Assembly: GCA_934047225.1 (NCBI GenBank)
Contig: OW203984.1
Span: forward strand, 1,931,201 to 1,995,200
Reading direction: 5' to 3'
Source: Ypsolopha sequella
Lineage: Eukaryota; Arthropoda; Insecta; Lepidoptera; Ypsolophidae
Length of the DNA stretch: 64,000 bases
The translations under genes were made by a program, and so were the position numbers. The notes beneath the pieces are model-generated. The model searched no databases and had not been told where the DNA came from. It saw only the letters and a program-made list of their open reading frames with translations. Of the stretch, positions 1 through 11,439 are shown in pieces; position 1 is the stretch's first letter; each line of letters starts with the position of its first letter.

Positions 1-154
1 ACATTGCAATTAAACAAAAAAAACTAGATAAATGTATTCAAAAATAAGTGAAAATATACATAAAGCTAAATATACCTAGTACAAAGAAACAGAGTTTTTA
101 GTAAATTTTAGTAAAAACTGAAATTATTATTTTAAATGTTTTTATTTGCAGTTA

Positions 155-415
155 CTTGATTTACTTACTAGCCTTTTGCCCGCGGCTCCGCCGGCTTATA
201 ATCAATCTTTGCCCCGTTGTCGGCTTGGTGGTTCTTTTATCAACATCTCTTATAGCCTTTATTCACTACGATGATAATAAAGAAAACCGCATCCAAATCC
301 GTTTAGTGGTTCTTGAGTTAAAACGGAATATACATACATACAGGCAGACAGACGGACAAAAATTTTATTAATAGTACAAAACTAATAACCCATTTTATTC
401 AAAATTTCGCCAAAA
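155..415 (+). repeat. Dispersed lepidopteran-type repeat A, copy 1
   Basis: This stretch shares its layout with 11440-11700: a 'gcccgcggc'-like start, 'cggcttgg(t/c)ggtt' and 'tttatcaacatctcttatag', then 'aaaaccgcatccaaatcc', 'gagttaaaacgga' and a run of cagacagac. Short frames inside it are not credible genes. Repeats of this style are very common in moth genomes. The class (SINE, Helitron or MITE) cannot be settled here. Confidence 0.6.
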
Positions 416-606
416 CATTCAATATACAGACACGACCTTTTACTAGTTTATTATTAGTAGATATATATTTGTTATATCATGATTATATCGCTTATCTGAG
501 AACAATTACAATTAATTATTATTATTATTGAGAACATTTCTTGTAAAAAGTTTCATGCTTATGATTCTAGTAGGGTATAACATAGATATAACTTTAAATA
601 AAAGAG

Positions 607-724
607 TATTGAGAACTTGAAAAATATTTCGGCCTTCAGTCATAAAGTCATAACATAAGTCAAGTGAAGTAACGGTATATAGTTAGTAAAATAATGGCTG
701 AAATATATTTCAAGTTCTCAATAT
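607..724. repeat. Short palindrome
   Basis: The left arm beginning 'tattgagaacttgaaaaata' is mirrored by a right arm ending 'tatttcaagttctcaata', with about 60 bp between. It is probably a small MITE or a decayed fold-back copy. Confidence 0.6.
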
Positions 725-765
725 TATTTTTATTATATTTTAGGTTATATCTATACAATACATTA

Positions 766-1035
766 CTGAGTGTTAAGATGATGTTGTGGAAGCCGAAAAT
801 TGGCAATAGTAATCTTCTATACGAACGAACAACTTTTACTATGGAGCCAACCCGCTAATCGTGAAAAAAAAATCAAGTGTTTCATAAAAAAGTGACATAG
901 CTACCCGAAAAAAATGTATCAAACAACGGTTTATTTTTTTCTCGATTTCTCAATTTATTTTTACGAAAACTTGTTCGTGTGGTGTAGAACCTATTACCAG
1001 TTTCCAGCTTCTTCAATTTCATATTAACACCCTGT
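766..1035 (-). mobile_element. Palindromic MITE family B, copy 1
   Basis: The element starts near 'tgagtgttaagat' and ends 'attaacaccctgt', so the ends are inverted repeats. Inside, 'cgaacaacttttactatgg' is the reverse complement of a segment of 1713-1976, so the two copies lie in opposite orientation about 0.7 kb apart. It has no coding capacity, as expected of a nonautonomous DNA element. Confidence 0.7.
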
Positions 1036-1712
1036 ATTATATTCTACTAAAATAAAAAGCTAATTATGTATATACAATTCATTTTCGCTCTTGCTTCAAA
1101 TGCATATAAGAGCTATGAGACATAATGTAAACATTCTAGAAGTAAAGAGAATACTTCCATGAACACCTGTGCTGAGTTTTACAGTTTCAGAGCCGTTTGC
1201 CGTCCAGCAGCAATGGTTACGTCACAATCAGGAAGAAACGAGAAACCTTCCGCCCTCACTCCCCGCACCGCCACGCCGAGGGGCGTATAACAGCAAAACT
1301 CACTCTGGAGGGTAATCGCGCACGAAAGCGTCTAGTAATAAAAGTAGTCGTAAAATCGTAAGGTTACGAGCAGAAAGACGTAAAGTGCACTCATATGGGT
1401 CGAGCGGACGTTTTTCTGGGAGCTTCATGTTCGTGGATGTACTTTGTATCTTTCCTTAGTTTGATCTTCGGTCTCGAGGGTATCGGGTGGCAGTGATGCA
1501 TGGAGCGTCAGCAATGGAGGAACAAAGATAAATATAAGAAGAATTATCGTTCCTTCTTCAGCTTTCTGTTTTGTTTAATGTAATATGGTAATTTTAGCAT
1601 ACCTTTGTTGCTTAACCCAAAAAAAATAAGAAAATAAATATGCTTTTTTATTTGTACACCAAAAACGAAGGCCTTATATTATTAAAAATAAATAGTATAC
1701 ATCTTTACATAC
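1036..1712. other. Apparently single-copy noncoding DNA
   Basis: No gene is seen. Positions about 1190-1480 are more GC- and CpG-rich than the surroundings and contain 'ggggcgtataacagca'. A regulatory role is only a guess. The rest is AT-rich. Confidence 0.35.
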
Positions 1713-1976
1713 ACAGGGTGTTAAGATAAAATTGTAGAAGCCGAAAATTGACTTGAATAGTAATATTCATCCGTACGAACAACATGTCATGAAAAAAAAT
1801 CGAGAAATCTAGAATTAAAAAACAATTGTTTCATACATTTTGTTCGCGTAGCTATGTAACTTTTCTATGGAACAGCTGATTTTATTTTCGTGATTCGGGG
1901 GTTGGCTCCATAGTAAAAGTTGTTCGTATGGACGAGTACTATCGCCAGTTTCCGGCTTCCGCAATCTTAACACCCA
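1713..1976 (+). mobile_element. Palindromic MITE family B, copy 2
   Basis: The element begins 'cagggtgttaagat' and ends 'atcttaacaccc', with 'gaagccgaaaatt' mirrored by 'agtttccggcttc'. The whole unit folds as a long imperfect hairpin of about 264 bp. The 82-residue frame on the opposite strand is a by-product of the palindrome. Confidence 0.75.
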
Positions 1977-1984
1977 GTATATAT

Positions 1985-2345
1985 CATACATCGTTACGTT
2001 ACATCGTGTTTCCGAGTACAGACTTTGAAATGCAAGTCGCAGTCTAAATTCGTGCACCCACATTTCACCGATGATTATTTCGTCCCAGCGTAATGGGTTG
2101 TGAACCCTATCGCCGTGACTATGACAGAAATAAATTTCTATGTTTGAACACTTGGCGATTTATCCATCGCAAGGAGATATAAATTACCATTATATCATTG
2201 CAGTATAGAAACGCAGAAAGAAAAGTAAATCTTGATGTGAGGAGCTCTGAACCGGGATACGTACCCGAGACCTCTCGCTTACCGGGCGATTGCTCTACCA
2301 ACTGAGCTATCCAGATCTCAACACAACTCGTGAATTTATCGATGT
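1985..2345 (-). repeat. tRNA-derived SINE with body, copy 1
   Basis: On the minus strand, about 2317 to 2240, there is a tRNA-like head. Its A box 'tagctcagttggtagagc' is intact, followed by an anticodon-arm-like segment and a degraded B box. The acceptor ends do not pair well, so this is a SINE head, not a tRNA gene. The body at 2123-2240 ('cttggcgatttatccatcg', 'atatcattgcagtatagaaa') recurs at 2511-2715 and 13327-13525. The part at 1985-2115 resembles 52170-52275 and 57570-57655. Confidence 0.7.
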
Positions 2346-2510
2346 GCTTTCCCATACTGCAATGATATTTATAGATACCCACTTTACAGTAAGCTACTTG
2401 GCGCCTAGAGGACGCTAGTGTATTCAAAGCTAGTCAAAGACCATGATGCCCTACCGTCACCTGTTACAGCATCGGGTAGTGAAGAATACACATTACTCTT
2501 ACCGAAACTA

Positions 2511-2715
2511 TGACAGAAATAAATGTCTATGTTTGAACACTTGGCGATTTACCCATAGCAAGGAGATATAAATTAACATTATATCATAGCAGTATAGAAA
2601 CGCAGAAACAAAAGTAAATCTGGATGTGAGGAGCTCTAATGTGATGAGTTCGAATCCCGGTTCAGAGCTCCTCACATCCAGTTTTTTTTTCTTTCTGCGT
2701 TTCTATACTCCAATG
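2511..2715. repeat. SINE copy 2 with fold-back head
   Basis: The body matches 2123-2240. The segment 'ctggatgtgaggagctct' is then followed, after a loop containing a good B box 'gttcgaatcccgg', by its own reverse complement 'agagctcctcacatccag' and by 'ctttctgcgtttctata'. The copy therefore ends in a self-complementary hairpin over about 2590-2712. Confidence 0.65.
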
Positions 2716-2865
2716 TACCTTACCTTAGGTGTCAGAGCAATTACTTATCTCGTGTAATAATTAAGCTGATCTCTGATATTTTTGTTAATTTTATTTGTAA
2801 TAATCTGTGTCAATAAAGAATTTATTATTATTATTATATAATTATATAATGTTAATTCCTATCGC

Positions 2866-2990
2866 CGTACATCGGGCACAAATATGGACCAAAGCACGCA
2901 TACCGAACACAAGTACGGGATTTGAACTCGCGACCTCAGGATTAGTGCTCGAAACGTTCGAACCACTAGACGACAGACTAAAGCAACTAA
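2866..2990 (-). repeat. tRNA-derived SINE head
   Basis: Read on the minus strand, 'gtcgtctagtggttcgaacg' serves as the A-box region and 'gcgagttcaaatcccgtac' as the B box, about 50 nt apart. Acceptor pairing is poor and the unit continues into non-tRNA sequence, so it is a SINE rather than a tRNA gene. The 66-residue + strand frame over it is spurious. Confidence 0.6.
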
Positions 2991-3251
2991 AAAACAAAAC
3001 CGTTTAATATCCGACAAACTATCTATTTCAGTTTGCGTGATCGTGAAACATCAGTTACTGCTCCCAATCATTAACCTGTCAGATCACATCGTCCGTCATA
3101 ACAATCACGGTAATGATCATGCGGTATACTGACAAACTGACAACCATGATGTACACACAGTACGTGGGAAATTACACGCTGCTGTGCGGCAAGTGACGCT
3201 TACTGCTGTATTATTTACTTATTAAACGGTTGCACATTGACCCGTTATTGT

Positions 3252-3973
3252 GGGTTATTCCCGTCGGCTCACTGGTCGGTTGCGAGTTGTATCGGACCAG
3301 CCCCCCTATTCTGTATCTTTAGTTGTCAACTGTACTAGGTGCCTATCATCAAAAACATTGATAAAAACTGAAATTTCAAAATTGCCTTTAGTGGATATTG
3401 AACTATTAACAATCTGTGTCGTCACTTGAAGTGCGAACATATCCTTAGGAAATCTGAATTCGATGGTATATATATGTTTTTGATGATAGGCACCCAGTAC
3501 AGAAGGCAACTAGAGATACATAATAGGCCCGCTGGTCTAAATGTTCCCATCGGCTGTGAACTTACGTATTTGACCCTGGTCCGTTGTGAAAATTTTCCAT
3601 TGAATAAAGTAGTACTCAGTAGGTTCACTGGTCGGTTGGGAAAAAAAATACATTAATTTTGTAGTTGCAACCGACCAGTGAGCCGATGGGAACATTTAGA
3701 CCTGCCCCTCTATTCTGTACCCTTAGTTGCCAACTGGACTAGGTGCCTATCATCAAAAACATAGCTAAAAACGGAACGGATACGTAGGTATTGAACTATT
3801 TACGAACTGTGTCGTCACTTCAAGTGCGAATATATCCTTAGACATTCGGAATTCGATAGTATATCTATGTTTTTAATGATAGACACCCAGTTCAGATGGC
3901 AACTAAAGATACATAATAGGTCCTCTGGTCCGATGCAACTAGCAACCGACCAGTGAGCCGACGGGAACAACCC
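3252..3973. mobile_element. Composite MITE made of two tandem hairpin units
   Basis: The outer ends 'gggttattcccgtcggctca' and (reverse complement) 'gggttgttcccgtcggctca' form terminal inverted repeats of at least 32 bp. Inside are two similar palindromes, about 3307-3528 and 3714-3929, each running from a 'cctattctgta' start through 'tatcatcaaaaaca' to the mirrored 'tttttgatgatagg'. They are separated by a central 'cactggtcggttg'/'caaccgaccagtg' pair. The structure is a dimer of one element sharing terminal repeats. The short frames in it are products of the palindromes. Confidence 0.75.
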
Positions 3974-4021
3974 GTAGTTGTAGCACTTCGTCTAGAAACA
4001 GATAAAGATGATTGTTGTCCT

Positions 4022-4115
4022 AAAAGCCGCGTAGTTCAGTGAGTAGGACGCGAACTCTCAATCAAGAGACCCCGGTATACGAATCCTGCCCGGTCGAGCA
4101 TACTACAATGAGTTA
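4022..4115 (+). repeat. tRNA-like SINE fragment
   Basis: 'gcgtagttcagtgagtagga' resembles a tRNA A-box arm, and 'gtatacgaatcctgcccgg' contains a B-box-like 'acgaatcc' at the right distance. The D-loop and acceptor do not fold into a full cloverleaf, so it is treated as SINE-derived. Confidence 0.5.
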
Positions 4116-5266
4116 TTTGGAATTTATGTACATAATATTGGTGTAAAGAAAACTTGCATGCCCTAAAACGTGTTTGTGAGCGAAGCACGGAGGTAAGGCT
4201 CACCCACTTTCACGTTGGGACGTTATAATCGTCGGTAAAAAAAGAAAGGGTATTACACCCCTCGGGGATAAATTATCGTGTCGATATGTTTCATTTGTTC
4301 CTAATGACTATGTAACGTCAATAGATATAAAAATAAGAAGAAATTCCTATTTAAAAATAATATTCTAAATTTGTATACTTCTAATTTGTCTATCATTACA
4401 TTAGAAGTTGTGTAGTTGACATTATACGGACCCTTAAGGCGCCTCTTCCCAGCATCATCTGAAAATTACTCTATTGATAAAGTCATTTCTTTTAAACGGT
4501 GGTTTTAACATTTTGAAAAAAATATATATTGTTAGTTAAACTACAAAGAACAACTTCATTTTAGAAAATTATTCTCGCGTAACAGCATGAAAATCATCTT
4601 CAAATTCAAGCTGCTTTTTGTCTAAAATTCAGTAAAATTGGTTATTGCTTTGAAACCAGTAATGGTATTTTTATGGTACTTGCACTGAAATACAAGAAAA
4701 ATCATTTATGGAATTTTTTTTTCGTCCAACGAGTCCATGTGTAAAGTATTATTTTCTCCTATTTTTCCGCGACGCGAAGTCGCGTCGGTCGTAATGCAGT
4801 GCGCGCTAATATGAACGTTATTTCAATACACCTTCTGTCGATATTTGTACCGACACAGGTCGACTCAAGGTCGTTGGCGGCTACCGGCTCCTTTAGTGGG
4901 GTTTACAGCCTGACACTAGAACTAGGCCAATGTGATGATGACACAAACACAATCGATATGACATGACCGCAGAACTTGGACATGACTTAGTTTCTGGTTT
5001 ATTCGTCCAAGCTTAGTTTAGAACAACTAGAGTTGACAACAGGTAACAAACTTTAGTATCTATCTACTCGGTATTAATTAGTTACATTGTATGTTATATT
5101 GTTTATAATAAATATTGCACGATTGTTAGATTATTTTCACGAAATGAGCAAATTTTCTCATACAATTTTGACTCTGTAATGTCTAACATACGCGGGTAGA
5201 CAAGACAGAGACCAAATGTAATTGTTATATATTTTGAACACCTTTGTTTATATTACTTAATATCAT
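4116..5266. other. Noncoding stretch with a short shared repeat
   Basis: No gene is seen. Positions 4735-4870 resemble 37755-37910 ('attttctcctatttttccgc', 'gatatgaacgttatttcaat'-type core), so this is a dispersed repeat. The rest looks unique and AT-rich. Confidence 0.45.
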
Positions 5267-5645
5267 CCATCAGCCTAGTTCGTCCACTGCTGGACATAAG
5301 CCTTTCCAGGACTTTGCCACTCCCGGCGGTCATCCTGGAAGAATTGCCATACTCACACACGCTGGGCAGGCGGGTTGGTGAGCGCGGTGCCGGAACCTTC
5401 GCACCAGTGACGCCGCTGCCCGTCACCAGTCTGTTCCATATAAGGCCCGGCTATTAGGGATGGATATACCGCCATCCATCGGTCCCAGGCATGATGGGCC
5501 TCCTTGTTTTTGGCCTGTGAGCTGTCCTCTTACGCTCCCCCGAATTACTTCGAGGGGGTCTCCAAGTAAGATGGTGGTACCTCCACAGTCGAGCCCGGCA
5601 TCAGCTCTACCACCTCTGTTACTTAATATATTGTATGTAAATAGT
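5267..5645 (-). repeat. Non-LTR retrotransposon 3' end, copy 1
   Basis: Read on the minus strand, the distal part translates to a peptide ending GKAYVQQWTN followed by a stop. That is the typical C-terminal end of a LINE ORF2. The same sequence recurs at 35996-36205. The 64-residue + strand frame here is antisense to the LINE and not real. No reverse transcriptase core is present, so the copy is 5'-truncated. Confidence 0.6.
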
Positions 5646-5705
5646 ACTGTTTAGTAGTTTTGTATGAAGCAAAAAATATTCACGACCGGTTTTAAATTTC
5701 ATTTG

Positions 5706-5775
5706 ATGTTTGCTTAGTCTATGTTTGCATAGTTTATGTTTGCATATTTTACGTTTGCATAGTTTATGTTTCTAC
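5706..5775 (+). repeat. 15-bp tandem repeat
   Basis: About four and a half units of the pattern 'tgtttgcatagttta' lie head to tail with a few substitutions. It is a small minisatellite with no coding meaning. Confidence 0.75.
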
Positions 5776-5851
5776 TACCAACTTTAATGATATTTACATT
5801 TATTATTTGCATGTCTTTCTTTCATTGATTATTGTTGTGTCATGTGTTTTT

Positions 5852-5915
5852 TAGTCTCTGCCTACCACTCTGGGAGACAGGCGTGAGTATATGTATGTAT
5901 GTAAGTATGCATGTG
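5852..5915 (+). repeat. RTE-type LINE 3' tail fragment
   Basis: 'gcctaccactctgggagaca' followed by 'ggcgtgagtatatgtatgta' matches the 3' end of the RTE-like relics at 30790-30850 and, reversed, 9530-9590. It has the same (ATGT)n-type tail and is probably a severely 5'-truncated insertion. Confidence 0.6.
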
Positions 5916-6110
5916 TGTTGTTTAGTGTCATTTCATATTTTTTTGTGTATCTTGAGTATTGGTATGGTATAATTTAATTTTGACCCCATTTTTTAAGTTT
6001 TAAATATTTGTATATTATTATGTGCCTTTACGGCGGAACGTAGCACTATCTATCTTATTTACCTATAGGTATATGTTGCACAAATAAATGCTTTGATTTG
6101 ATTTGATTAC
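5916..6110 (+). repeat. LINE/SINE 3' tail with TTTGA repeats
   Basis: The segment ends 'caaataaatgctttgatttg' continued as a short TTTGA repeat, the pattern of a 3' UTR plus tandem tail left by target-primed reverse transcription. A similar tail (TTTGAA repeats) ends 41803-42130. No coding part is present. Confidence 0.5.
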
Positions 6111-8984
6111 ATAGATTTAATTTATTATTATTTTTCATTAGTAAACTTTAAACTTTTGCGAATTTCAGCCATAACGAACCGAGCCACGATCTGGACTGCG
6201 ATTGTCTTAACTATTGTTTTAGAGATTATGATAATAAAGAGGTTTAATAACTGAGTCTTACGTTCATTATTATTTTTAAAGTACTTGATTACCGCAGCAA
6301 CTATAAACTAATGTGACCAGATAAAGAGAGAACGGTTATTTATACATTTAGTTTACTTTGAGATAGTTTATGGCAGACAGGTGGTGAGCTTGAAGAGGTT
6401 TTAGTGATGGGACACATTTATCGATAGTATTTTATCGAAAACTAGGCCTGTAGTTGCAGATCACTCTATATGATTATTGAAAAATATTGAATTACTCCAT
6501 ACAGTGCTATGTAGAGATAGGATATAATATATATATCTAAATAAATGTCAAAGACATAATGCTGTGTTGCAAGCTATAGATATTCAGTTACAATGTGAAG
6601 ATATGAGTGTATTTTATTAGCGTTGAAAAGAAAATAAACTAAGTATTCGATATTCCAAGTTCTAGCAACACTATCCACATCTATTTCCACCAGCAATAAC
6701 TCATAATGAAGCGCTGCCCCTTATTAATGCTCCCGAATCAAAGAACGACGACATATTTACAGCAATTATTCACTCGACCAGACTCTTGAGATTTACCGTC
6801 TTAACCCGCCACAGCCTACGTCGTAAACCACTCGAGAAACGGAGCGCAAGGGTCTCGGATACCGCGGAAATAAAGCAGTAAACAGACAGATGTGGGTTTG
6901 TCTGTGGTCGCACGTTGGCAACTCTCAGAGAGGTGCAATTTGGTATTCTAATGTCTAGCAAAGATTTATCGTCCAATGGTTTCGCGCACAAAGCTTTGAT
7001 CGTGATTTCAAAGTACTAATTAAACCAACTGAGCTGCACACTGAGCCCGCAATTAATTAACTAGAATAATGAGCTATGAAAAGTGAGCTTCAGTATCCAT
7101 TCATAATCATCATACTAAATTTATCGAGTTTTCGTTGGCACCAGATCTCCTTTTTCAAAACCGCTCAGGTGTTCGCGGCGATAACTTAACAATTTAAAGA
7201 AACCCGTCGAATAAATTCTCGTATAATTCCAAAATAAATTGACCGGAGAATCTTATTCAACGATCGCATTAACACTGAAATATAATTTTAAAGTTCGAGT
7301 TTTGAGCGAGTTTGAGCGTTGTATACGGGTCCGATGGACCACCTTGTCGGCTAGCGCGTAAATTAACATGAAAACGTCATACAAAGAGCTAACCCTTCGC
7401 CGCTGCATAATAAACTAGCGGCCTGGCTTCTCTCCCGCGGCGCTCACGGGACCGACTATTCAGGTGACCGGACATTATCGTAAATATTGTGGTATTTATT
7501 CAGTTTCGGGCACAAACAATTCAATTCACGCTCCGGCTGCTAATTGGGCATAAATCGTGGTACAAATATTCAATAAGCTTCTCATGTCGATTAATACTTT
7601 AAAAGTGAATGCCTTCATTTGAATTCGTGTTAAGCAACGCGTGGATAATGCGCACCGGGTCGTGTCGATTCGTTGATCGTGTTATCGAGAGGGTATTATA
7701 TTCTGTCATGTTTTTGTTTTCAACCGATTTCTTTCATTGTTCTATGTTCGCTAACTCGCAGCGTGATTTGAATTAAACATCAATTACTTTGATTAATTTG
7801 TTTTGAGTTTCTCAACGGACTCCGAGCGTCATTACGATTATTATTCATAAGTTCATAATTCATCGCGAACTATTCCGAAATTTTTATGCAAAATCACATC
7901 ATTATTCACGGCGAATAACAATCCTTCGCCTTAATAGCGCAGTAACTGCCAACCAAAAACCGTTCTCGTTGATAAAGTAACACGACAAGAAAAATACTTG
8001 AAGTTGAACACTTTATAATAGAAATAATAACGCAACAGCCGCCATGAATTATTGCCCACATTTCATGTTAAATTGTATGTAAATGCGGGGCACAACGACG
8101 CGGCTCCCACAATAACATAATAATGGTGGATTTGTGACTCACGTCAGGTTGTTAGTGTGTACTTAACCCTTTATCGGGACACGCACGCGGGACGTGAGAG
8201 CATTACTCGAGTCGCGGCCGAGCGGCTAACAATGAGGAGGTGCGTTTTAGACCCCACGGACCGTTTGAAGGGTTAGCGTGGTTTTTAAACTCGTGATGGA
8301 CATAAACGTGTGACATGTTTCTAGTTGTTGTGTGAATATTGTGTTTATTTTTGGTATTAGCTTTAATACCGGTCCCGATGAACTTGTACAGTCTGAAAGG
8401 GGCACTTTTAAATTGATTTATTTCTCATTTAAGGGAGTCTTCTGTTATTCCTCTCTTCTGAGGTATGCTCTTGTTTTTATATTGCAATTTTTTTTTTAAT
8501 GTCAATGTTTGAGAACAGCTTATCAGTACAGTAGTGGGTTAACTCTTGAAAGTTGGTTAAAAGAGCTTTGTCTATATGGATAGTTTAGGGAAATGTAATG
8601 TTGCGGAAATTTTTGTATTGCGTTAGGTTATTTTATAGGTAATTTTTTGCTAGTGGTACATGTATCTTAACCATTTCAGGTATCGATTTTTGATAATAAT
8701 TGAAGAAAGTGACATACTGGTCAAATAAGATTTTCGTTTTCAAGTTTTGGGCTAATTTATACGTTATGTTTATCGGAGGATTACGTTTTTTGGGACAACG
8801 ATCCCATTTGTTTTAAGTACCAAAGGATTATTAAGTTAAGATCACTTAACTTAATAATCCAAAGTGTTAAGTATCAATTTTGCTTTATCAATTAAAGTCA
8901 GCTTATGTACTAAAAGTTCGATATTAAATATACCGTATAAGATTTTTTGCTTGTAATAATAATTATAAAATTATTTTTCAATGC
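6111..8984. other. Mostly single-copy noncoding DNA; possible regulatory blocks
   Basis: No convincing gene or recognised transposon is seen, apart from a 36-bp perfect palindrome at 8825-8860. Roughly 7000-8300 has mixed base composition, many ATTA/TAAT cores and CpG-containing blocks without internal repeats. That fits enhancer-like DNA near a developmental gene, but the role is inferred only. Nothing supports the 73-residue frame near 6770-6991 as a protein. Confidence 0.35.
8825..8860. repeat. Perfect short hairpin
   Basis: 'ggattattaagttaag' is followed after four bases by its exact reverse complement 'cttaacttaataatcc'. The context shows neither promoter nor gene end, so terminator use is unlikely. 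It may be a MITE remnant. Confidence 0.8.
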
Positions 8985-9364
8985 AAGTGCTCGTAAAGGC
9001 CCAGTTTTTATGCATCAAAACCGGACAAAAAGTCGATTATTTTGCCCTAGGGCTTTATTATTATTATTTTTTTAATTTATTTACAATGGTTGGCTAATCT
9101 GCAGCCTTCCTGTGTACCATAAATGTCATACTTTTTTTTCCACTGTTAAACGGCTCTGGATAAGTCTTTTTGAGCCAATCAAAAATTAAAGTTCACAAGA
9201 TTATATTTGTTTTATTTCCATACACTATGCATTGAAAAACGTAGTATGATACACGGGCGTAAGAGCAATAAATTACTCGGTTACGTTTAAAACACTCGCT
9301 ACGCTCGTGTTTTAAATCATCCTCGTAATTTATTCCATTTCGCCCTTGTAGCATAAACTACTAT
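8985..9364 (+). repeat. Dispersed repeat C, copy 1
   Basis: This 380-bp segment is present in reverse orientation at 35258-35645. Shared landmarks include 'tttgccctagggcttta', 'gtagtatgatacacgggcgt', 'caataaatta' and 'gtagcataaactactatt'. It is nonautonomous and noncoding. The class is unknown. Confidence 0.75.
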
Positions 9365-9529
9365 TAATATTATATCTATACATTTTATATTTATACCGTA
9401 CTCTTGCGTGTGCATGTTTTATGCGGGTGGGCGGGCGGTGCTTGAGTGTGCATTTTGAATAGCATAATAAGAGTGTTAATTAGCGGAATATTGCAAATTA
9501 TTAATTTATCCACAATTTGATGATGGACT

Positions 9530-10472
9530 TACATACATACATATATGTACTCACGCCTGTGTCTCAGAGGGGTAAGCAGAGACTACATATTTCCATCTGC
9601 TACGATCCAGACACACATCATTCGCCTCTTCCACATCCATCAATCTAGTCATACAAGCTCTTCTACTCCGGGTACTATTGACATGGCCCTTCTTCAGTAT
9701 GTCGCCAATGTGGCCTGGTCGAGCTCTACCTTCTACTTGCGCACCAAAAATTTCTTTCGTCACTCTACTTTTATTCTATTTCTCTACATGTCCATACCAC
9801 CGAAGCATTCCTTTTTCTATTCTAGTCACTAGACCGCAACGATCCCGTATGTCGATATTTTCACTCTGTCATTCAATGTACATATACTACGTAAGGAACG
9901 CATTTCCACTGCATTCACTTTACTTTGATGTTTATCTTGCCGTACTAGGGCTGCCATCCGTCCGGGTTTCCCCGGATTTGTCCTAGTTTGGAGGGCGTCC
10001 GGGGGCCGTCCGGGGAGGATTTGGAAAAAGATCCGGGTAAAACCCGGACACTATATGTGTCAGGCGTAACCACAATTAATTGAAGGATAATCAATAAATT
10101 AAAACAAATCTAAGCAAATAATTCATTCGTTCGTAAACCACATCGAAGCCAACTCCAGCGCGGCAATATAACATATTTATTGTTTAATGAATAATTATTA
10201 ATGTTGAATGAAAAATATTTGATGAATAAAATGTTAAATAAAAACTTCTTTTTTTTTAGAATATTTGTTTTAGGCGTGTCCGGGGAAAAACCGCAATTTT
10301 ACCTTAATGTCCGGGGTTTTTGAAGTTTTTGTCCTCTGTCGGCAATTTAGATGATGGCAGCCCTAGCCGTACCTAACATTTACTATCATACATAAGTGTA
10401 GGAGCCAACACTCCATTATGGACCGCCAATCATGCCTTTGCAGTCACACTTTGGCTGCCCATAAAGGAGTGT
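9530..10472 (-). pseudogene. RTE-type LINE ORF2 relic, split by a MITE
   Basis: Read on the minus strand this is the C-terminal end of a non-LTR retrotransposon ORF2. From 10472 it aligns with 21520-21757 ('aaaggagtg', 'tttgcagtcaca', 'gtaggagccaaca'), and from 9945 it aligns with 30384-30850. The 9551-9763 frame (IFGAQVEGRARPGHIGDILK) is the in-frame remnant of the segment after the YGSECW motif region. Stops, indels and the 420-bp insertion at 9946-10365 make it dead. It ends in a 'gtatgta'-type tail at 9530. Confidence 0.75.
9946..10365. mobile_element. 420-bp MITE with 7-bp target duplication
   Basis: The ends are 'tagggctgccatc' and 'gatggcagcccta', a 13-bp terminal inverted repeat. Both flanks carry gccgtac (9939-9945 and 10366-10372), which I read as the target duplication. 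The subterminal regions are rich in 'ccgggg' motifs. Flanking DNA on both sides is continuous RTE LINE sequence, so the MITE inserted into that relic. Ends and duplication length are near the hAT pattern, but the family is uncertain. Confidence 0.8.
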
Positions 10473-10904
10473 AGATGGATGGACTTCCGCAAAGTAACGC
10501 CTGTTTCAATAAATTGTAAAAGGCATCCTATTTGTCATACTCTGTTATTATCCATCAACGATGTATTGCTTCACAAAATTGTATTACAAACGAGTAGATA
10601 GGACATCTAAAGACAAAACAAAACTCACACCGCACCCCCGTCAGGGCCGAAATGATTTTGCGAACGATCGCCTCGGGCTCGGAAATTGCTTCCTAGCCCC
10701 TCCCCCCTCCCGTATCCCTCCTCCACATAGGCACCAAACAACATTTTTCATCCGCAGCCCTCAGGCGAGAATAAATAATTCAATTTCAAAACGGTTATAA
10801 ATTGTAAAATCGCCATTTATCACGGCAGCGTAGGGGTGACGCGGCTCGGAAAATGTGGATTTCGAAAACAAAGGAAAACAAGCATTCAAGACACTTTTGT
10901 TTAA
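10473..10904. other. Noncoding stretch
   Basis: No gene is seen. Positions 10630-10760 are C-rich ('cccctcccccctcccgtatc') but lack a coding frame with recognisable residues. Confidence 0.3.
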
Positions 10905-11130
10905 AAAAAAAGCCATTTTTTCGTGATGATAAGCGTCGATATGACCTAGGATGAAGCCAGCTCACCCAGAAAGTGGGGGAGTAAAAATAGGGTTTGTCTA
11001 GATACTTCCGCAAAATCTGCGAAAGTTGGTAACGGACAATGACTGATACTACGCAACTACCTGTTACCACTGTCCCGGTACGGCTTTTCATGACGTCATA
11101 CCGGAACGCTACGAGCGATCACGATCACTC
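10905..11130 (+). repeat. Dispersed repeat D, copy 1
   Basis: Similar in order and sequence to 16575-16905: 'aagcgtcgatatgacctagg', 'atgaagc', 'gtaacggac', 'ctacctgttacc', 'tacggctttt' and 'gacgtcataccgga'. Noncoding; probably SINE- or MITE-derived. Confidence 0.6.
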
Positions 11131-11439
11131 CATTGATGTGATGACGCTTTCACCCTAGGAAATGAATTTCCCTGAAACAAAATATAATCTCAGCAGACAA
11201 AACCGTAGAAAATAGCTTAGTTTTATTAAAGAAATTGTTTAAATGACAGACAACAAAACTAAAATTAAATTTTCAAATTCTTACACTTCCAGTAACGAAG
11301 AAATATCTTCGATAATGGTGAAAAAAACATTGAAAATCCTGCTGAGAACATTGTATTTTTTTTTTGGATAAATCAAACGTATATTTCCAATTTCCTTATT
11401 ATGTACGTATAATAAATAACACAAATTGACTTATACATG

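Noticed and set aside
2240..2317. Functional tRNA gene
   Set aside because: A box is good, but the B box is broken and the acceptor stem does not pair; the same head occurs in SINE copies.
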